From Ophioderma brevispina (lineage: Eukaryota > Echinodermata > Ophiuroidea > Amphilepidida > Ophiodermatidae): a DNA stretch of 64,000 nucleotides. The translations under genes were made by a program, and so were the position numbers. The stretch is from positions 1 to 64,000 of the forward strand of contig JAMKCH010007078.1 in NCBI GenBank assembly GCA_023653785.1, written 5' to 3'. Numbering within the stretch: position 1 is the first letter of the stretch; every line of letters begins with the position of its first letter. Below are positions 23,290 to 35,323 of the stretch, in pieces. Under the pieces are notes generated by a model. The model saw only the letters and a program-made list of their open reading frames with translations. It did no database searches and was not told the origin of the DNA.

Positions 23290-25185
23290 TGAGTGGCAAC
23301 AAAGTCGTAACTGACATTTTTGGCGAATTGGAGTTTTTGTATGAAAAAGTATATCATTACGCTTAATTTGAATACTTTTCATGTGACAATCTCAATTTAT
23401 TGTCAGAGTTTATTAGCTAAAGCCCTATTTGGTGTATTACATCTTTGGTTGCACTCAAATTGAATTTCCCGTGTCGTGCAACAACAAAGTCGTAACTGGT
23501 AGATACGACTTTGTTTGCACGACACGGGAAATCATGTGTGTATATACGACATTTTATTTTTGTAAAGCGACGATCTTTTAAAGGTGTATAAGTAAAATCT
23601 CCCAAAATATTTGGTGAAAAGAGCATTCATTTTTACAAAATTTAATGCTTAATTTATGCTAATTACGGCACAAAAAACCTTTAAAACATCTCAAAAAATA
23701 TGGTTACTACCTTTTTTCACTCAATATTACACCCATTACTTATTAATTTACAAAGTAATAAATACGCATAATTTCATATATTCAATTATAAGGGCCAATT
23801 TATTGCAAGAGTTATTTAGCTAATTATTAGCCTAAATTAGGTGTAGATACGACTTTGTTGCCTAATTGAATTTCCCCTGTTTCGTGCAACAAAGTCTTAC
23901 CTGGTAGTGTTATATGGCCTCCATTTTTCTGATTAAACTTTTAAATATTATTTTCTCAATTTTAATTTGAGAAAAGATTTCTCCCGGAACAGCACTTTGT
24001 TACATAAAGAGAGAAAAGGGATTCCCAAGAGTTGTGTTGCTAAGTGCACCTTTTAGATTGCACAATAGGGGAAATGGGGAATTCCCCAAGATCCTAAACT
24101 TATGAACTTGGTTTATGCTTTCAAATATCAAAACTTGCAAGATCTGGGAATTCCCCCATAGAGTATTATATGAAGTGATGTAAATTCGGGTGATGAATTC
24201 GATGGTCAACTAGTGTAAGGTTATGTTTATGCTAAAATGATTCATGATTATTGCGAAAGGGGAATCTATCTGTGAGTAGTTAAATACTAACACTAGAAGG
24301 ACTCTCTGCCAGCAGTTATAATCAGGAGTTAAGTCTCACCGTCAGCAGTTGCAATCAGCTATACAGTTGATAGCAAGTTTTATCTAAAATAATGGTAATT
24401 TATGCTTCACCTAGTGCCAGATATATAATTCCCTGTGAGAGAGTTGCTGTATTATTCTACTGTCATCGTCTTTGAGCCGAAAGTGCTGGGAATCAAAATA
24501 GGATTGCAAATTGTGGAACAGATAGAAATCGTGGTGATTAGTCTTGGAACTGATATACTGTGGATTATGTCGAGGGACTTAATTTTAACCTTGTCGTCTT
24601 GAACTGTTGCAATATTACCTTCAGGACTGAGGATTCCCTTGGAATTATTGCCTGTGTTTTGTATGAACTTGTAAGTCTTGTGCGCTGTCATTTTGAGTCT
24701 TCGCGTGAGGACATATCATCGTTGAACTGCACCGCTTTCAAGACACAGGACACTAGTAAACCATAAGTTATCTTAACTAATTGTCTATTTTTTTTTAAAA
24801 TTTTGTTTTGGACTACAAATTCTTGAACAAATCAAGTAAAGATCATTAAAACTTTATTATATATAATTTAGATCATTTGTTCACAGGCTCATTTATTTGT
24901 GTTTGAATGTATATTTCTGACATTAGACGTCTACGAGACGTCATAACAGTAGATACAACTTTGTGGCCGCTACACGGTCATCATGTGTGTAGGTTAAGCC
25001 ATTTTAATTAGCCAATTACTTCTTAATTAGTCCACTTAAGGTGGGAAATGAAATATTTATAAGATATTTAACAAATACATTTTTATCATGTTTAAGAATT
25101 TTTTTCATCGAAAATCACAAAAGAATGAAACACCAAAAATGCCTTCTCTTGTACAACTGAAAATGCAGATACGACTTTGTTGCAC
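23290..25185. repeat. Region with a recurring motif GATACGACTTTGTTGC in both orientations
   Basis: Copies or near copies: minus at 23296-23309, 23479-23494 and 23886-23899; plus at 23503-23519, 23846-23861, 24952-24967 (degenerate) and 25168-25183. Several are linked to GAATTTCCC(G/C)TGT and GTGCAAC, so longer inverted repeats once lay around them. No gene is evident between them. Confidence 0.7.
23464..23532. repeat. Near-perfect hairpin, ~30-bp arms, 9-nt loop
   Basis: ATTTCCCGTGTCGTGCAA begins the left arm and its complement ends the right arm; the loop is ACTGGTAGA. The arms differ only by a 2-nt length change in the CAACAACAA stretch. Confidence 0.9.
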
Positions 25186-25396
25186 TCCATTGCCGAATTG
25201 ACCAATGCCCTTCTGACGTCATGTGCTGGATGGCCGCATTCGCTCTCCAGAGCCGACGCACTTGTAGTATTCTTCTTTTTAGTACTACAGGGTTAACAGT
25301 TCCCTTCTCATTGGATTTCCTTAGAAACCCAAAGGTGCTTCGTTTAGCCGCCCGATAACCCGAGCCTGCAGGTAATGCAATACTACATGGTTGGAG

Positions 25397-25533
25397 GGGA
25401 AATAGGCACTCTATTTTTCCCGAGGTTACTGGCTACAGGCCTACACCCCGGAACCCGAAGGGGTGAGGGGTGATAGGCGCGTAGCCAGTACCTCAGGGAA
25501 AAAGTAGTTGCTCTATTTCCCCGACATAGCCTG
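25397..25533. repeat. Inverted repeat, ~55-bp arms, short loop
   Basis: The left arm contains GAGGTTACTGGCTAC and the right arm GTAGCCAGTACCTC, with pairing continuing outward through a GGAAATAG block and inward to ACACCC/GGGTG. Confidence 0.8.
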
Positions 25534-25544
25534 TAAATGCGCGC

Positions 25545-26080
25545 CAGATAAAAATCATGGCGAGTTTTCCCCCGCGCATGTCGAGTTTCAGGCGCTGTGT
25601 ATCGAGTTTCCCTCGCCATCATGTCGATTGGTTCAGCGTTATATGGTCGAGTTTACAATTTACAAGGCGCTAATCTGTCCAGTTTTTCCCTCTATTACAT
25701 CGAGTTTTGCTCTCTATATGGTGAGTTTTTACCTAAAATATTTCCAGTTTTTTCCTCATGGTCCGAAAAAAAAAAAATCATGCCGAGTTTCACAAAAATC
25801 ATGTCGGTTTACTCATGTTGATAAAAAAATCATGTTCCATTTTTTTTTAAATCGGCATGATTTATTCTGGACATGAGGAAAACTGGACATGATTTATGTC
25901 AAACTCACATTATAGAGAGTGCAAAACTCGATTTAGGAGGGAAACTGGACAGTAAGCGCTGTAACTCGACACATAACCTGCACACCGACCATATGGGCGA
26001 GGAAAACTCGATACACGCGCGTGAAACTCGACATGCGCGGGAAACTCGCCATGATTTTGTACGTGGAGCGTGCCATATAT
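25545..26080. mobile_element. Foldback structure, ~230-bp arms built of TCGAGTTT subrepeats
   Basis: The left arm (25545-25790) reads AAAATCATGGCGAGTTTTCC, GCGCATGTCGAGTTTC, GTGTATCGAGTTT, CTGTCCAGTTTTTCCCTC and so on. The right arm (25850-26080) is its reverse complement in the same order. The motif (T)CGAGTTT or CCAGTTT recurs every 20-35 bp in each arm. The centre is A/T-rich with ATCATG repeats. Because both arms carry the repeats, minus frames of one arm and plus frames of the other give similar RETRH-rich peptides; these are by-products of the repeat and not a gene. Confidence 0.8.
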
Positions 26081-26489
26081 TGACCTCACCTTGAAAGAGC
26101 CCGTTTTTAAGCATTACCAAAGACCAATCTCCTACCGGCGGGGACGCATCGTATATGGACCCGGTTTCTTTAGGCAAAAATTTCAATCTGATATTTGTTT
26201 TAGAATTAGATATTGCATGAAACATAGGAGTCTGACACATGGCATGCGATTTCCAGTCGATAGCCTTAACCTCGATTTATATACCTTATAAAATACTACT
26301 TGATTGACAGGGTCACGTCTTCCTCTGAACCTTTGTGTTATAAGAGATAGCCTTCGTCCCGTAGACAGAGAATCAGTACGCTGCAATTAGGTTTTTTTCA
26401 GGTTTCGAAAGGATGGGTTTTTTCGGATCCTTTCACCACCAGGGTGACAGAACCAAACGCGGGTTAAAACGGCTATGCATCTTGTCCTG

Positions 26490-27298
26490 TTTTAATACCA
26501 AGAAATGCAGAAATGCTTACTTGTTTTTTCTATTAAAGTTTCATTAATACGTGTTTGAAAGTCTTTGGTGGGTTTGCTAAACTTATTATCTAAAATTGTA
26601 TAGTTTTCTGTTAAATTAAGGATACTTTTTTCTTTTGGCTTTAAGTTCACGATCCGTTTCACGTGTTTATTTGTGGGAACGGTCAAGTATATAAGCGTTC
26701 GCCATTGAAACAAAAATCCAAATAGCTAGTGCGATATCTTGCAAAGGCGGAAAATATACCCATGATCTTTTATGATTATAATGCTCAACATTTTTGAGAA
26801 AATCTTGGGGACGGTGACAATGCAATACAAATTCATGACAGGCAACTCATTTTGCGCATAAACTTTAAATATGTATGTTAACCGAATCTTAAACCACGAA
26901 GGACTTCATTGTATGTTTGTATGCGAATTGACAATCGTTGACCGCAGTTACCCAGAAATAATCTCCATTAGGGCTCAGTATTCCTTTTATCAATCCAGTC
27001 TAATGAAAGCCGTTGGTGAATAAATAAAACAATTGTTGGAGCTATCTACTATGTTTTGAGAATTATATATATATTATATATATATATATACGAGAAGTGT
27101 AAGCTCATGAAGTTTATCTTTTATAGATTAGACCGACAGCGTATGCCTAGGGATGATATTCTGTTAGGCGCATTTGAATGTACTTTGATTATCCCGTTTG
27201 TCAAAAGATATTTTTACCGTCCTTATATTTACCGCGTATCAAAAGGGTGACGTGATGGTTTCTCGCACCCAGTGGATCTAAGGGGAACTGAAATAGCT
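26490..27298. repeat. Dispersed repeat family X, copy 1
   Basis: Matches 30110-30940. Landmarks: TTTGAAAGTCTTTGG(T/C)GGGTTTGCTAAAC, CCATTGAAACAAA, ACCACGAAGGACTTCATT, GACCGCA, AATGAAGTTTAT and TCTGTTAGGCGCATTTG. A TA-rich run lies near 27065-27090. It ends where family Y begins (27299). Confidence 0.85.
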
Positions 27299-28800
27299 TG
27301 TGGTGAGCCAGTATAATGAAGTTTCCGTCTTTTTCGTTTTATAAGCAACGACACTCTATTCCTGCATTTTTCAATTATAAAACTGTTTTTTAATAATCAT
27401 GTTTATGTAACACGTTTTAGCGTAGCATTAGAAATGGGCTATAAACGGGTCGTTTTTTTCCTTTTTATTAGGGCTGTTTCTTTTTTTTGTATTTTATTAT
27501 ACCTATCCCAACGTGAAATTACAAATTTCTTTTGCCTAGGGTATGGGAAAAAAGTGTGCAGCGCCTTTTGTGTTATGTTCCTTAATTTGTGGTAGGAGTG
27601 GATTTGAGCAGTAAACCCCTCTAATTTTTTATGGCATTTTGCAAGGCATTTGCTGTTTAAAATATATGTAAATAAGCTCAAGATACCTCATTTTGAAAGT
27701 TGCATAGAAATTGGACATTATTGCGTTTTACGTTTTGGGTCAAAATTTAGCGTGATGACGCTTTTCCATATTTTTCACTAAAACGTTTTCATTCGCTTTT
27801 TAAAGTTTGCAGCTACAAAGATGATCACAAACTTCACATGCTCAAGAACTGTGAGCATTCTATCTCATTTAGTTTGCCTGTAGCATCCATTTGAATGTTC
27901 CTCATATATTCCTATTCAAATGTACTGGGGTCAATGCACTTTCTTTGTGTACATGAGAACTGAAGACAAACTACGTGTAATAAAGTACTAAAATTTCTTG
28001 AGCTGGTCAAATTTGTGATTGCCTTCATTGCTGTAAACTTTAAAGCAGCAAATTAAAAAAAACATTAGCGAAAAATCTTGAAAAGCGCCCTCATGCTAAC
28101 TTTTTGACCTCAAATATAAATTTAAAAAAAAAACCGCAATGTGCAATTTTCATACAACTTTCAAAATCAGCTATCTTGAGCTTGTTTACATATAATTTGA
28201 CATCAGAAGCATTATAATTACCCTAAAAAAGAGAAATTAGAGAGATTTTCTGCTCAAATGCACTCCAACCACAAAATTAATGGACCTTTCTGTCGACACG
28301 CTGCAAAACTCTCCAGCTCTCCATTCAACATCTTACAGGCATGGAACACTGCTTGGCTAGAAACTCCAAGCCCAGACCAATTCACTATCATACCTATGAC
28401 AACACCCCACCTGACAGCAATCTTCCACGTAAGGAATGGGTCACCTTGAACAGGATTCGCATAGGAGTCGGTCGTTTCAAAAGCAATATGCACCGATGCA
28501 TGGGGACTGCGACCATCTCCAACATGCCAATGTGGCTCACCATCACAGACTGCAGATCACATTCTCAATGAGTGCGCTACCTTTCGTCCAACGGTGGATA
28601 TAGACTTCTCAAACCACAACCAATCAACAGTGAGCTGGCTCCGCCAACACGTTTGGCTGCTGCCTCATACACAAGAAGAAGGAACATGACACAAGAGGGC
28701 GCTGCACACTTTTTTCTTGGACCAGAGGCAAAAACTTTTTTTTCGTTTTATGTTGAGATAGGTTTAATAGAATAAAAAACTGTCATAATGAAAATAACAA
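27299..28800 (+). mobile_element. LINE-derived repeat family Y, copy 1, with an inverted partial copy inside
   Basis: Same family as 36040-36960 and 38681-39640. Compared with those, about 600 bp are inserted between 27392 and 27998. Part of the insert (27450-27770) is the reverse complement of the family itself: the CAACTTTCAAAAT block, the GCTCAAATCCACTCC block and the GGCGCTGCACAC 3' end are joined with an internal deletion. So a deleted minus-strand copy lies inside or against the plus-strand copy. Confidence 0.75.
28320..28690 (+). pseudogene. C-terminal part of a non-LTR ORF2 (zinc-binding tail), frameshifted
   Basis: The plus strand reads LPRKEWVTLNRIRIGVGRF (28425-28490). After a one-base shift it reads TCQCGSPSQTADHILNEC (28516-28572), which has the CXC...HX4C spacing found after the RT in many I/Jockey/CR1-like elements. 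The RT itself is absent, so the copy is 5'-truncated. The 3' end reads GGGCGCTGCACACTTTTTTC and then a short AT-rich tail. Two further copies lie at 36440-36850 and 39110-39520. Confidence 0.75.
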
Positions 28801-30109
28801 ATAAAGTAATATTGCTCTCTAAACGGGCAGAAATTACAGCACAGTGGCCTATGGGACCGTGGGAAACAAGTAGGCCTACTTGTTCATAACCCAAAACCGC
28901 AAGATCGGAATCAACTCAAATTTTGTGAATACGCTCTCCTCAAGGATATCTAGTGAACTATGATTTCAATAAAACAGAAGGTCTTGAAGTGCAATCACGA
29001 AATGCACCCTTAAGCAGTTTCGTTAGAGGTAGTCATTTTCCCGCCTTAATCTATTCTACTCTTTCTGTTCATTTTAACCAATTCAGTATAAAATTTATTA
29101 TTTGAATTTAACATCCATTGGTGATCGCGTGCATGCTCCGTTATAAATCTGTCATTACTATGAGAGTACGTACGCGTACGCGTACTCATGTGTTAGCATA
29201 GGCCATCGTCTAAACATGTGCCATGTCATTTTTTACGCATTTTCTTTTGTACGATCAATAAGGTATATTACATGATTAGAGATTAACTAAGCCTAATTTG
29301 TAGTTAGAAATCCTAACCTTAATTCTAAAACTTTCCATACTCATACTCTTCATTGGTCCACAAAACAAATATGTTAGACATAATGATTGCACTCTAAGTA
29401 TTCGCCATAAGCATTAGCACAAACAAAGCTCTCCATTGACTCCTGTATAGAAGATTCTAGTGACAAGTCACCGACGTTGGTCACCGATGGCAATTCGCGC
29501 ATGTGTAGTACATTTGGGGACTGACCTAAGTATACACACAATCAAATGCAGTATACATTGTACGTGTCATGCAACCCATGCTTGACCGCGCCCACAAACA
29601 CGGTCCCGCGCATATAATTATGACAGCAATTAATACTCCTATTGCATTTCCTAGTTCAAACTTGGTTCCACTGCCGGAAAATAGCCATGCATATTTGCAT
29701 TGTCACCTTATTAAAACTAAATGTCACCTTGTAATAATGATACTGTGGGTTCAGGAATGATCTAATTTAGGAGTACTTTTTCAACCCTCAATTTCCGGGA
29801 TTGACTTATGGCTCAACTTTACTAACATAAAAACAATACCAACACTCAACAACTGAAAGTCTTATTTAAATTCTGTTTTCAGCTTCCGATAGCCGAGACC
29901 GTAACGGATTTTTCCATTATCATTGCACATATAATTTTGACCTTCTGAGGTCTAAAAAAGTCTCTCGAACGTCATGAACACATATTGCAGAATTTCCAAA
30001 ATCTCCCCAAGCTGTATCACAAATATGACGTCACCATTCAGTAATGAGAGTAATTAGCGGCGCTCTTCATTTGTAAATTGTATTGGAAGAAGTGTGTACG
30101 CGATTAGTG
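28801..30109. other. No recognised gene; contains an alternating purine-pyrimidine tract
   Basis: GTACGTACGCGTACGCGTAC at 29166-29185 is a 20-bp strictly alternating tract of the type that can adopt Z-DNA. Otherwise AT-rich, with no motif-bearing frame. Confidence 0.4.
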
Positions 30110-30940
30110 CTTCGAATTTTAGTAGAAATGCTTTGTTTTTCAATTAACGCTTCATTAATACCTATTTGAAAGTCTTTGGCGGGTTTGCTAAACGTATTTT
30201 AAAATTGTATAGTTTTGTTAATATTAAGGGATAATTTATTTACTTTTGGCTTAAGTTCATGATTTTCAGTATAGATGCGTGATTTTTTTTGGGGGGCGGG
30301 GTGGGGTGTCGTCAAGTACATAAGTGCTAACCATTGAAACAAAATCCAAAATAACATACATGCGATATTTCAAAGCGGGACATATATACCGATGACTAAT
30401 TTTATGAATTATATTGCTCGACAATTTTTGAGAAATATCTGGGAAGTAGAAAATGCAAGAAGATGCATTAACATCATGACAGAGTACCCATTTGCAATAA
30501 ACGTTTACATGATGTAATGTAAACGTGTTTTAAAACCACGAAGGACTTCATTTTATATTTTGTAATGCGAATTGAAATACGTTGACCGCATTTACCCAAA
30601 AATTAATCTTCATTACTCTCATTACTTCATTCCTTTTATCAATTCAGTCTAATGAAGCCGTTGGTGTATAAATAAATACGATTCTGTTGAAGATATCTAC
30701 TCTGTTGGAGATTATAAACGAGAAGTGTAGATCATGAAGTTTATTTTTTAGATTACTGCGCAGCGTATTCACTAGGGTAATGTATAGTTCTGTTAGGCGC
30801 ATTTGGAAATGTACTTTGATTACTCGGTGTGTCAAAAGATATTTCTTATCCTTCCTATATTTACACACCCGCGTATCAATAAGGTGAGGGTGATTGCGCT
30901 CGCACTCCAATAGATTTAGGTGAAACTGCATAGCTTGTGA
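30110..30940. repeat. Dispersed repeat family X, copy 2
   Basis: Partner of 26490-27298. The 129-codon minus frame at 30644-31033 lies mostly inside it but is broken in copy 1 and carries no motif, so it is treated as chance. A degenerate third copy of the central part lies at 57425-57540. Confidence 0.85.
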
Positions 30941-31315
30941 CAGGGTGAGTCCAAAAAGATTTCCACTCGATTTCAGAAAAATAGTTAAAAATACTACACG
31001 CTTAGAAATTGATTTTGATACAATAGACCACAATACTTATTCATATCCACTGTTCATTGGCTAAAAACAATCACACAAAAGTTTACCTTTTCGTATTAAG
31101 AATGTGGTAAATTAACGGAAAACCGCCAAAAACCATATTGACCACTGTTGGACAATTGTAACAACGTCTACAAGCAGCAAAAGCCATTGATTAACTGACT
31201 CCTAATCTTCATATACCTTGGCCTTTTTCTAAATCCCATAGACCAACTCCGTCTCAACCTTTTGTTGAGAAGATTTCTTAACAATTATTAGTCCAAGTGA
31301 CATATATTCCTATGT

Positions 31316-34300
31316 GGGTATACGGGGTTTTCGTGCACCCCCTGAATAAACTTTAAATCAATGTCACTATATCCAAAAAATGCGTAATAAAACTTAGTAG
31401 TTAAAAAAATCAAAAAGGTGTCCCACGTACATTTTTTAATTGCAAATTTATAGCAAATTAAGTTCGCCATACAGAAAAATAAACAGTTCGATCTATCTCA
31501 TCCAATATTGTTGATAAATGAACAAATGATGACTGGACCTATGTGTTGAGGGGTCCAAGATCAAGATGGAACCATTGTGAAAATTTCCAGATGTCCCCAT
31601 GATGACGTAATATGCAAATTTAGTGTCGCCATTAGCTAAAAAATACAATTTTCGATATCTCTCAACCATACTTTTGAATAAATGAACAACTAATGTGACT
31701 GGACCTAGGGGGTTTTGAGGGCCAAGATCAAATGGAACCCTTTTGAAACTACCAGATTTCCCCATGATGACGTATATGGCATTAAGGGTTCCCATTAGCT
31801 AAAAATCCAAGTTTCCGATATATAGATATCTCTCCCAATACTGTGATAATAACAAATGAGTTACTGGTCCTGGGCCTAATTTTCGAGAGTCAAGATCACG
31901 ATGGAACCATTTTTAAAAATTACCATAGTCCCCATATACGTAAGATGGCAAATTAAGGTCGCCATTAGCTAAAATACAATTTTCGATATATCTCACAATA
32001 CTGTGATAAATGAACACATAAGAATGTCTGGACCTATATTTTGAGGGTCAAAGACGGTGGACCATTTTGAAAATACCACATATCTTTCCATGATGACATA
32101 AAAGCAATTATATGGTCCGCCATTAGCTAAAATCCATATTTGGGTATATCTTGGCCATATTCCACATACTAGACAGTGACAGGTTTGTAATAATCCAAAA
32201 AGCAAACGTCCGGAAAATGTGAAGAAAGGAGTTCTTCGGTCTTCGACGTCATCCGTCCTGTGTTATCCAATTGTAGCATAAAATCAAGGACAAATAGAAC
32301 GACTGTTCTTATTCCCAGCCTCCAACACATAAGCATTTGTTCGTCTGTTTGTAGGACATTGACCTATATCCTTCCAAACCGATGAGATTGCTGTTATTTT
32401 TGTTACCCTTGCTTGCTTTTGTGTTTGTGGCTGTGGTGTGTGTGCTTTTAAAGAGTGTGCTGTGTGTGTGTGATTGAAACCGAAACAAAGCGCTCTGAGA
32501 ACCTGCTGAAACAACGCCTCCGACGCGCCCCACTGAAGACCATCTCCTGTTACAAAGTACATCAAAACAAAAGTATTCCGTTGCATTTTGGGAAAACTGT
32601 TTTGCTGAGCTACACTCCGGGAACCTTGACTGTGTCAAGGTGTTGTGCGTATTTTGCAGGCTTTCATCAATGAGTCCATAGACCCTCATTTTGATTTCTG
32701 GGTGGGGGAGTCCAGGTGCAGAGATGCAGGCCCTAAATCCAGACACTTGCATTTGCCTTGCTGCCAATAAAACCTGATAAAAGCCATACAAATAGTTCTT
32801 GCATATGTATTATATATAAATCGTGTCATTCTCAAAACATGGTGTGAATGATGATCCATCAGGAAACTTGGGCCAAAATGGCCGTTGGGAGTTGAAATGG
32901 TGGGGAATTTCTGGTGTTTGACTTTCAGCTATACGCTGACCCTGCACTTATCTACACGGCAGAATTATTTTCTTAATTGCTTTTCGCGACTCGTTTTGGC
33001 ACTTCCTGTATCGTATCCTCAAGCACTGTTGACAATGTTGCTTCCATGGACATTAGTAGAGAGTTATTCAAGTTATCCTGTTCCAAGTGGAATAAGATGT
33101 TGCTTCTGACATACTTGAGTCTATGTTTTAGGCCTTTTTATTCCTTTGACCTATGGTCTTGACCATGGGCTGTTTTAACTCAAAACAAAATCATGAATGA
33201 ACTGTCAGAGTGGCCAAACAGGCGCAGAATCATGGTGAGATGCTTGTTTTGGACTCATATCTGAGACTGATGTCCATTGTACCTCTGGCACTGCACGGTA
33301 TCAGGTCTTTGCCCGTAATGTTTAAAAACTTGCGCAAATATCTGCCATCTAAGTATCTTTACAAGCTATTACTTCACTGTGTTTGAGGCCAAGGAAGGCC
33401 CTATGGACTCATGGAAAGCCTGCTGATTATTACGAAGGAGAGCGACATCTTCACACTCGATGAAGTTGAACCAGTCCCATTTTCTGGGCCCGTGACGTGC
33501 CCTTCTCTCCAAGGAGTGACTTATGGGGCTTCGTGTGTACGCCGTTATCTCTACTTTGTCCATGAAACAAATTCTGGTGGGAAGCTGGGTCCAACCACCG
33601 GAAGACAATCTACGAGGGGGCGATGCCTCCGTGAAGTTCGATACTTCCGGTTGTTTAGCATCCCCACAGATGACAAGCCCCCCGTTTCAAGATCATTTTT
33701 TTGCTGATCCCTTAGATAGTTTCTGATCACGGTAACTGATATCCATGCGAGTATGGGGGGGGACTAATATGATTGCCGGAGATGTCCTCCATAGAAGCTG
33801 CTCTCAAGCGAGGTTGCGCCGCGCGGGTCGAGCGCGACCGTGTCCGGCAAGGTAAAGCTCGCACCGACGACTGGTTCGCGCCCCGCAATAGTCGGGTTTC
33901 TTGGTCATTCTCAATGTTCCTATATGTCGAAATTGCATAATCAAGCAGCATTTATGTAGTGTGAATATGGAAATTTCTCCTCTCTCCCACACTTGGCGTA
34001 GAATTGCAGTATATCGTGGGTGCCGGCGCGCTTCATTGTTTCGGAGAGTCCTGTAAGCTTTTGGTCCCCGTGTGTCAGTGGATTCAATCCTTCGCAGTAA
34101 AAGTTGCAGACCTTATCGAAAAGAGTGGGGATCATCCCGGGTCTGTTTACCTGCACTCCTCGCTCTAGGTACCAGCCGTGCCTGTCCGCTTGTCTCCTCT
34201 CGGGGCGTTGGACAGTAACCAACAACAAACCCAACAAATCTTTTCCTGCCTGCAGTTCCTTTCATTTACTGAAGGTGTAAAACTATATACTACGATGCTT

Positions 34301-35323
34301 AATGGCTTTTTAAAAGTATTTTACAGATTTTTAAGTCGAGATGTTGATAATCTTGTTTTTGGATGATTTCTAGAACGTCTTTGGCCAAGTATTTTTTCTC
34401 CTGTAGTTCCTTTAAATTACTTAGGGTTTCAACTACCATGACCAATGGATATCACACTTGCATGTTTGCAAGAGTCATTTGAGACTGTAGAGTTCTTTCT
34501 TCGCGTTTGCTTTTTCGGCATGATAACAACACTGTATCTTTAGTCTCGCATAAGTCTTGTATCATTCCATACCTTTAATTGAAGAGAAATGTTACAATTA
34601 TTATGTATAGAAGTCTAAATTTACTTGGCCAGCAACGGTTCTTATAATTAACCACCCACAAAACGAGACTATCGACATTGAAGGCCCTAATTTGCAGAGT
34701 CTTAGATTTGACTGTGAACATATTATGACAAAGAAACATTATTTAGATGCCCGTTTCAATTATCTCGACCTAAGAATAGGTCTCTCATTCTTATGTGGGC
34801 AGGTATTGGATATTTTGCCACGATAAGGACCAATATGGTTTTGCTCTGCTACATGCCGACCCTATTGCATATTTGTTCATCATGGACTCTTGTATTGTTC
34901 AAATGAGTGTCCATCTTGCATTTTGACCCTCAAAACATGATCCAGTCAGCTTATTTTTTCATTTATCACCGTATTGGTTGAGCTTATCGAAAATTGTCTG
35001 TTTAGCTATGGCGAACCCACAGTTGCATATCGAGCATCATGGGGACATCTGTTCATTTTTCAAAATTTTCCATCTGATCTTTGACCCTCGAAACATAGTT
35101 CCGTCACCCCCTCATTTTTCATTTCGCAACGTGTTTTTGTGACATATCGAAAATGTATTTTTCTGTAATGGCGATCTAATGTTGCATAAATTTGCATAGA
35201 AAGATACGTGGTGTACACTTTTTGATTTTTTTAACATAGAATCGTTTTTACGCATTTGTCTGATAGATGACATTGACTGAGAAGTTTATGTCAGGGGGTG
35301 CGCCTGAACACCCCTTCTACCCC
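31316..35323. mobile_element. Foldback-type DNA element FB1, ~4.0 kb, arms of ~164-bp tandem units
   Basis: The ends are inverted: left GGGTATACGGGG...TGCACCCCCTGA, right its complement. The left arm (31316-32175) holds about five tandem units with the anchor CGCCATTAGCTAAAA at 31629, 31792, 31962 and 32120, period near 164 bp. The right arm (34790-35323) holds about three units in the opposite orientation. Each unit contains TTTTCGATAT(A)TCTC, GATAAATGAAC, TTTTGAGGGTCAAGATC and CCCCATGATGACGTA-like text. Long inverted repeats made of tandem subrepeats are the hallmark of foldback elements (FB, Galileo). The transposase family cannot be named. Target duplication not resolved. Confidence 0.75.
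32176..34789. other. Interior of FB1: frames of uncertain coding value, GC-richer core
   Basis: The interior is GC-richer from about 33380 to 34260 than the rest of the window. Longest frames: minus 32309-32791 (160 codons), minus 33369-33608, minus 33941-34237 (GWYLERGVQVNRPGMIPT near its start), minus 33727-33951, plus 33411-33707. The minus frames are spaced like pieces of one decayed or miscalled gene, but none shows a DDE triad, THAP finger or other motif I can name. CAG at 32658 after a pyrimidine-poor stretch might be a splice acceptor; this is weak. Confidence 0.4.

Noticed and set aside
25383..26094. RETRH-rich peptides (minus 25383-25622, plus 25873-26094) as a conserved gene
   Set aside because: The similarity follows from the inverted arms of the foldback; the frames are mirror images of one repeat.
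30644..31033. 129-codon minus frame as a transposase
   Set aside because: Mostly inside family X; broken in the copy at 26.5-27.3 kb, no catalytic motif.
32309..32791. 160-codon minus frame as a host exon
   Set aside because: No splice-site pair or recognised domain; the C-terminal half is low complexity (H, T, N, K). Kept only as part of the FB1 interior.
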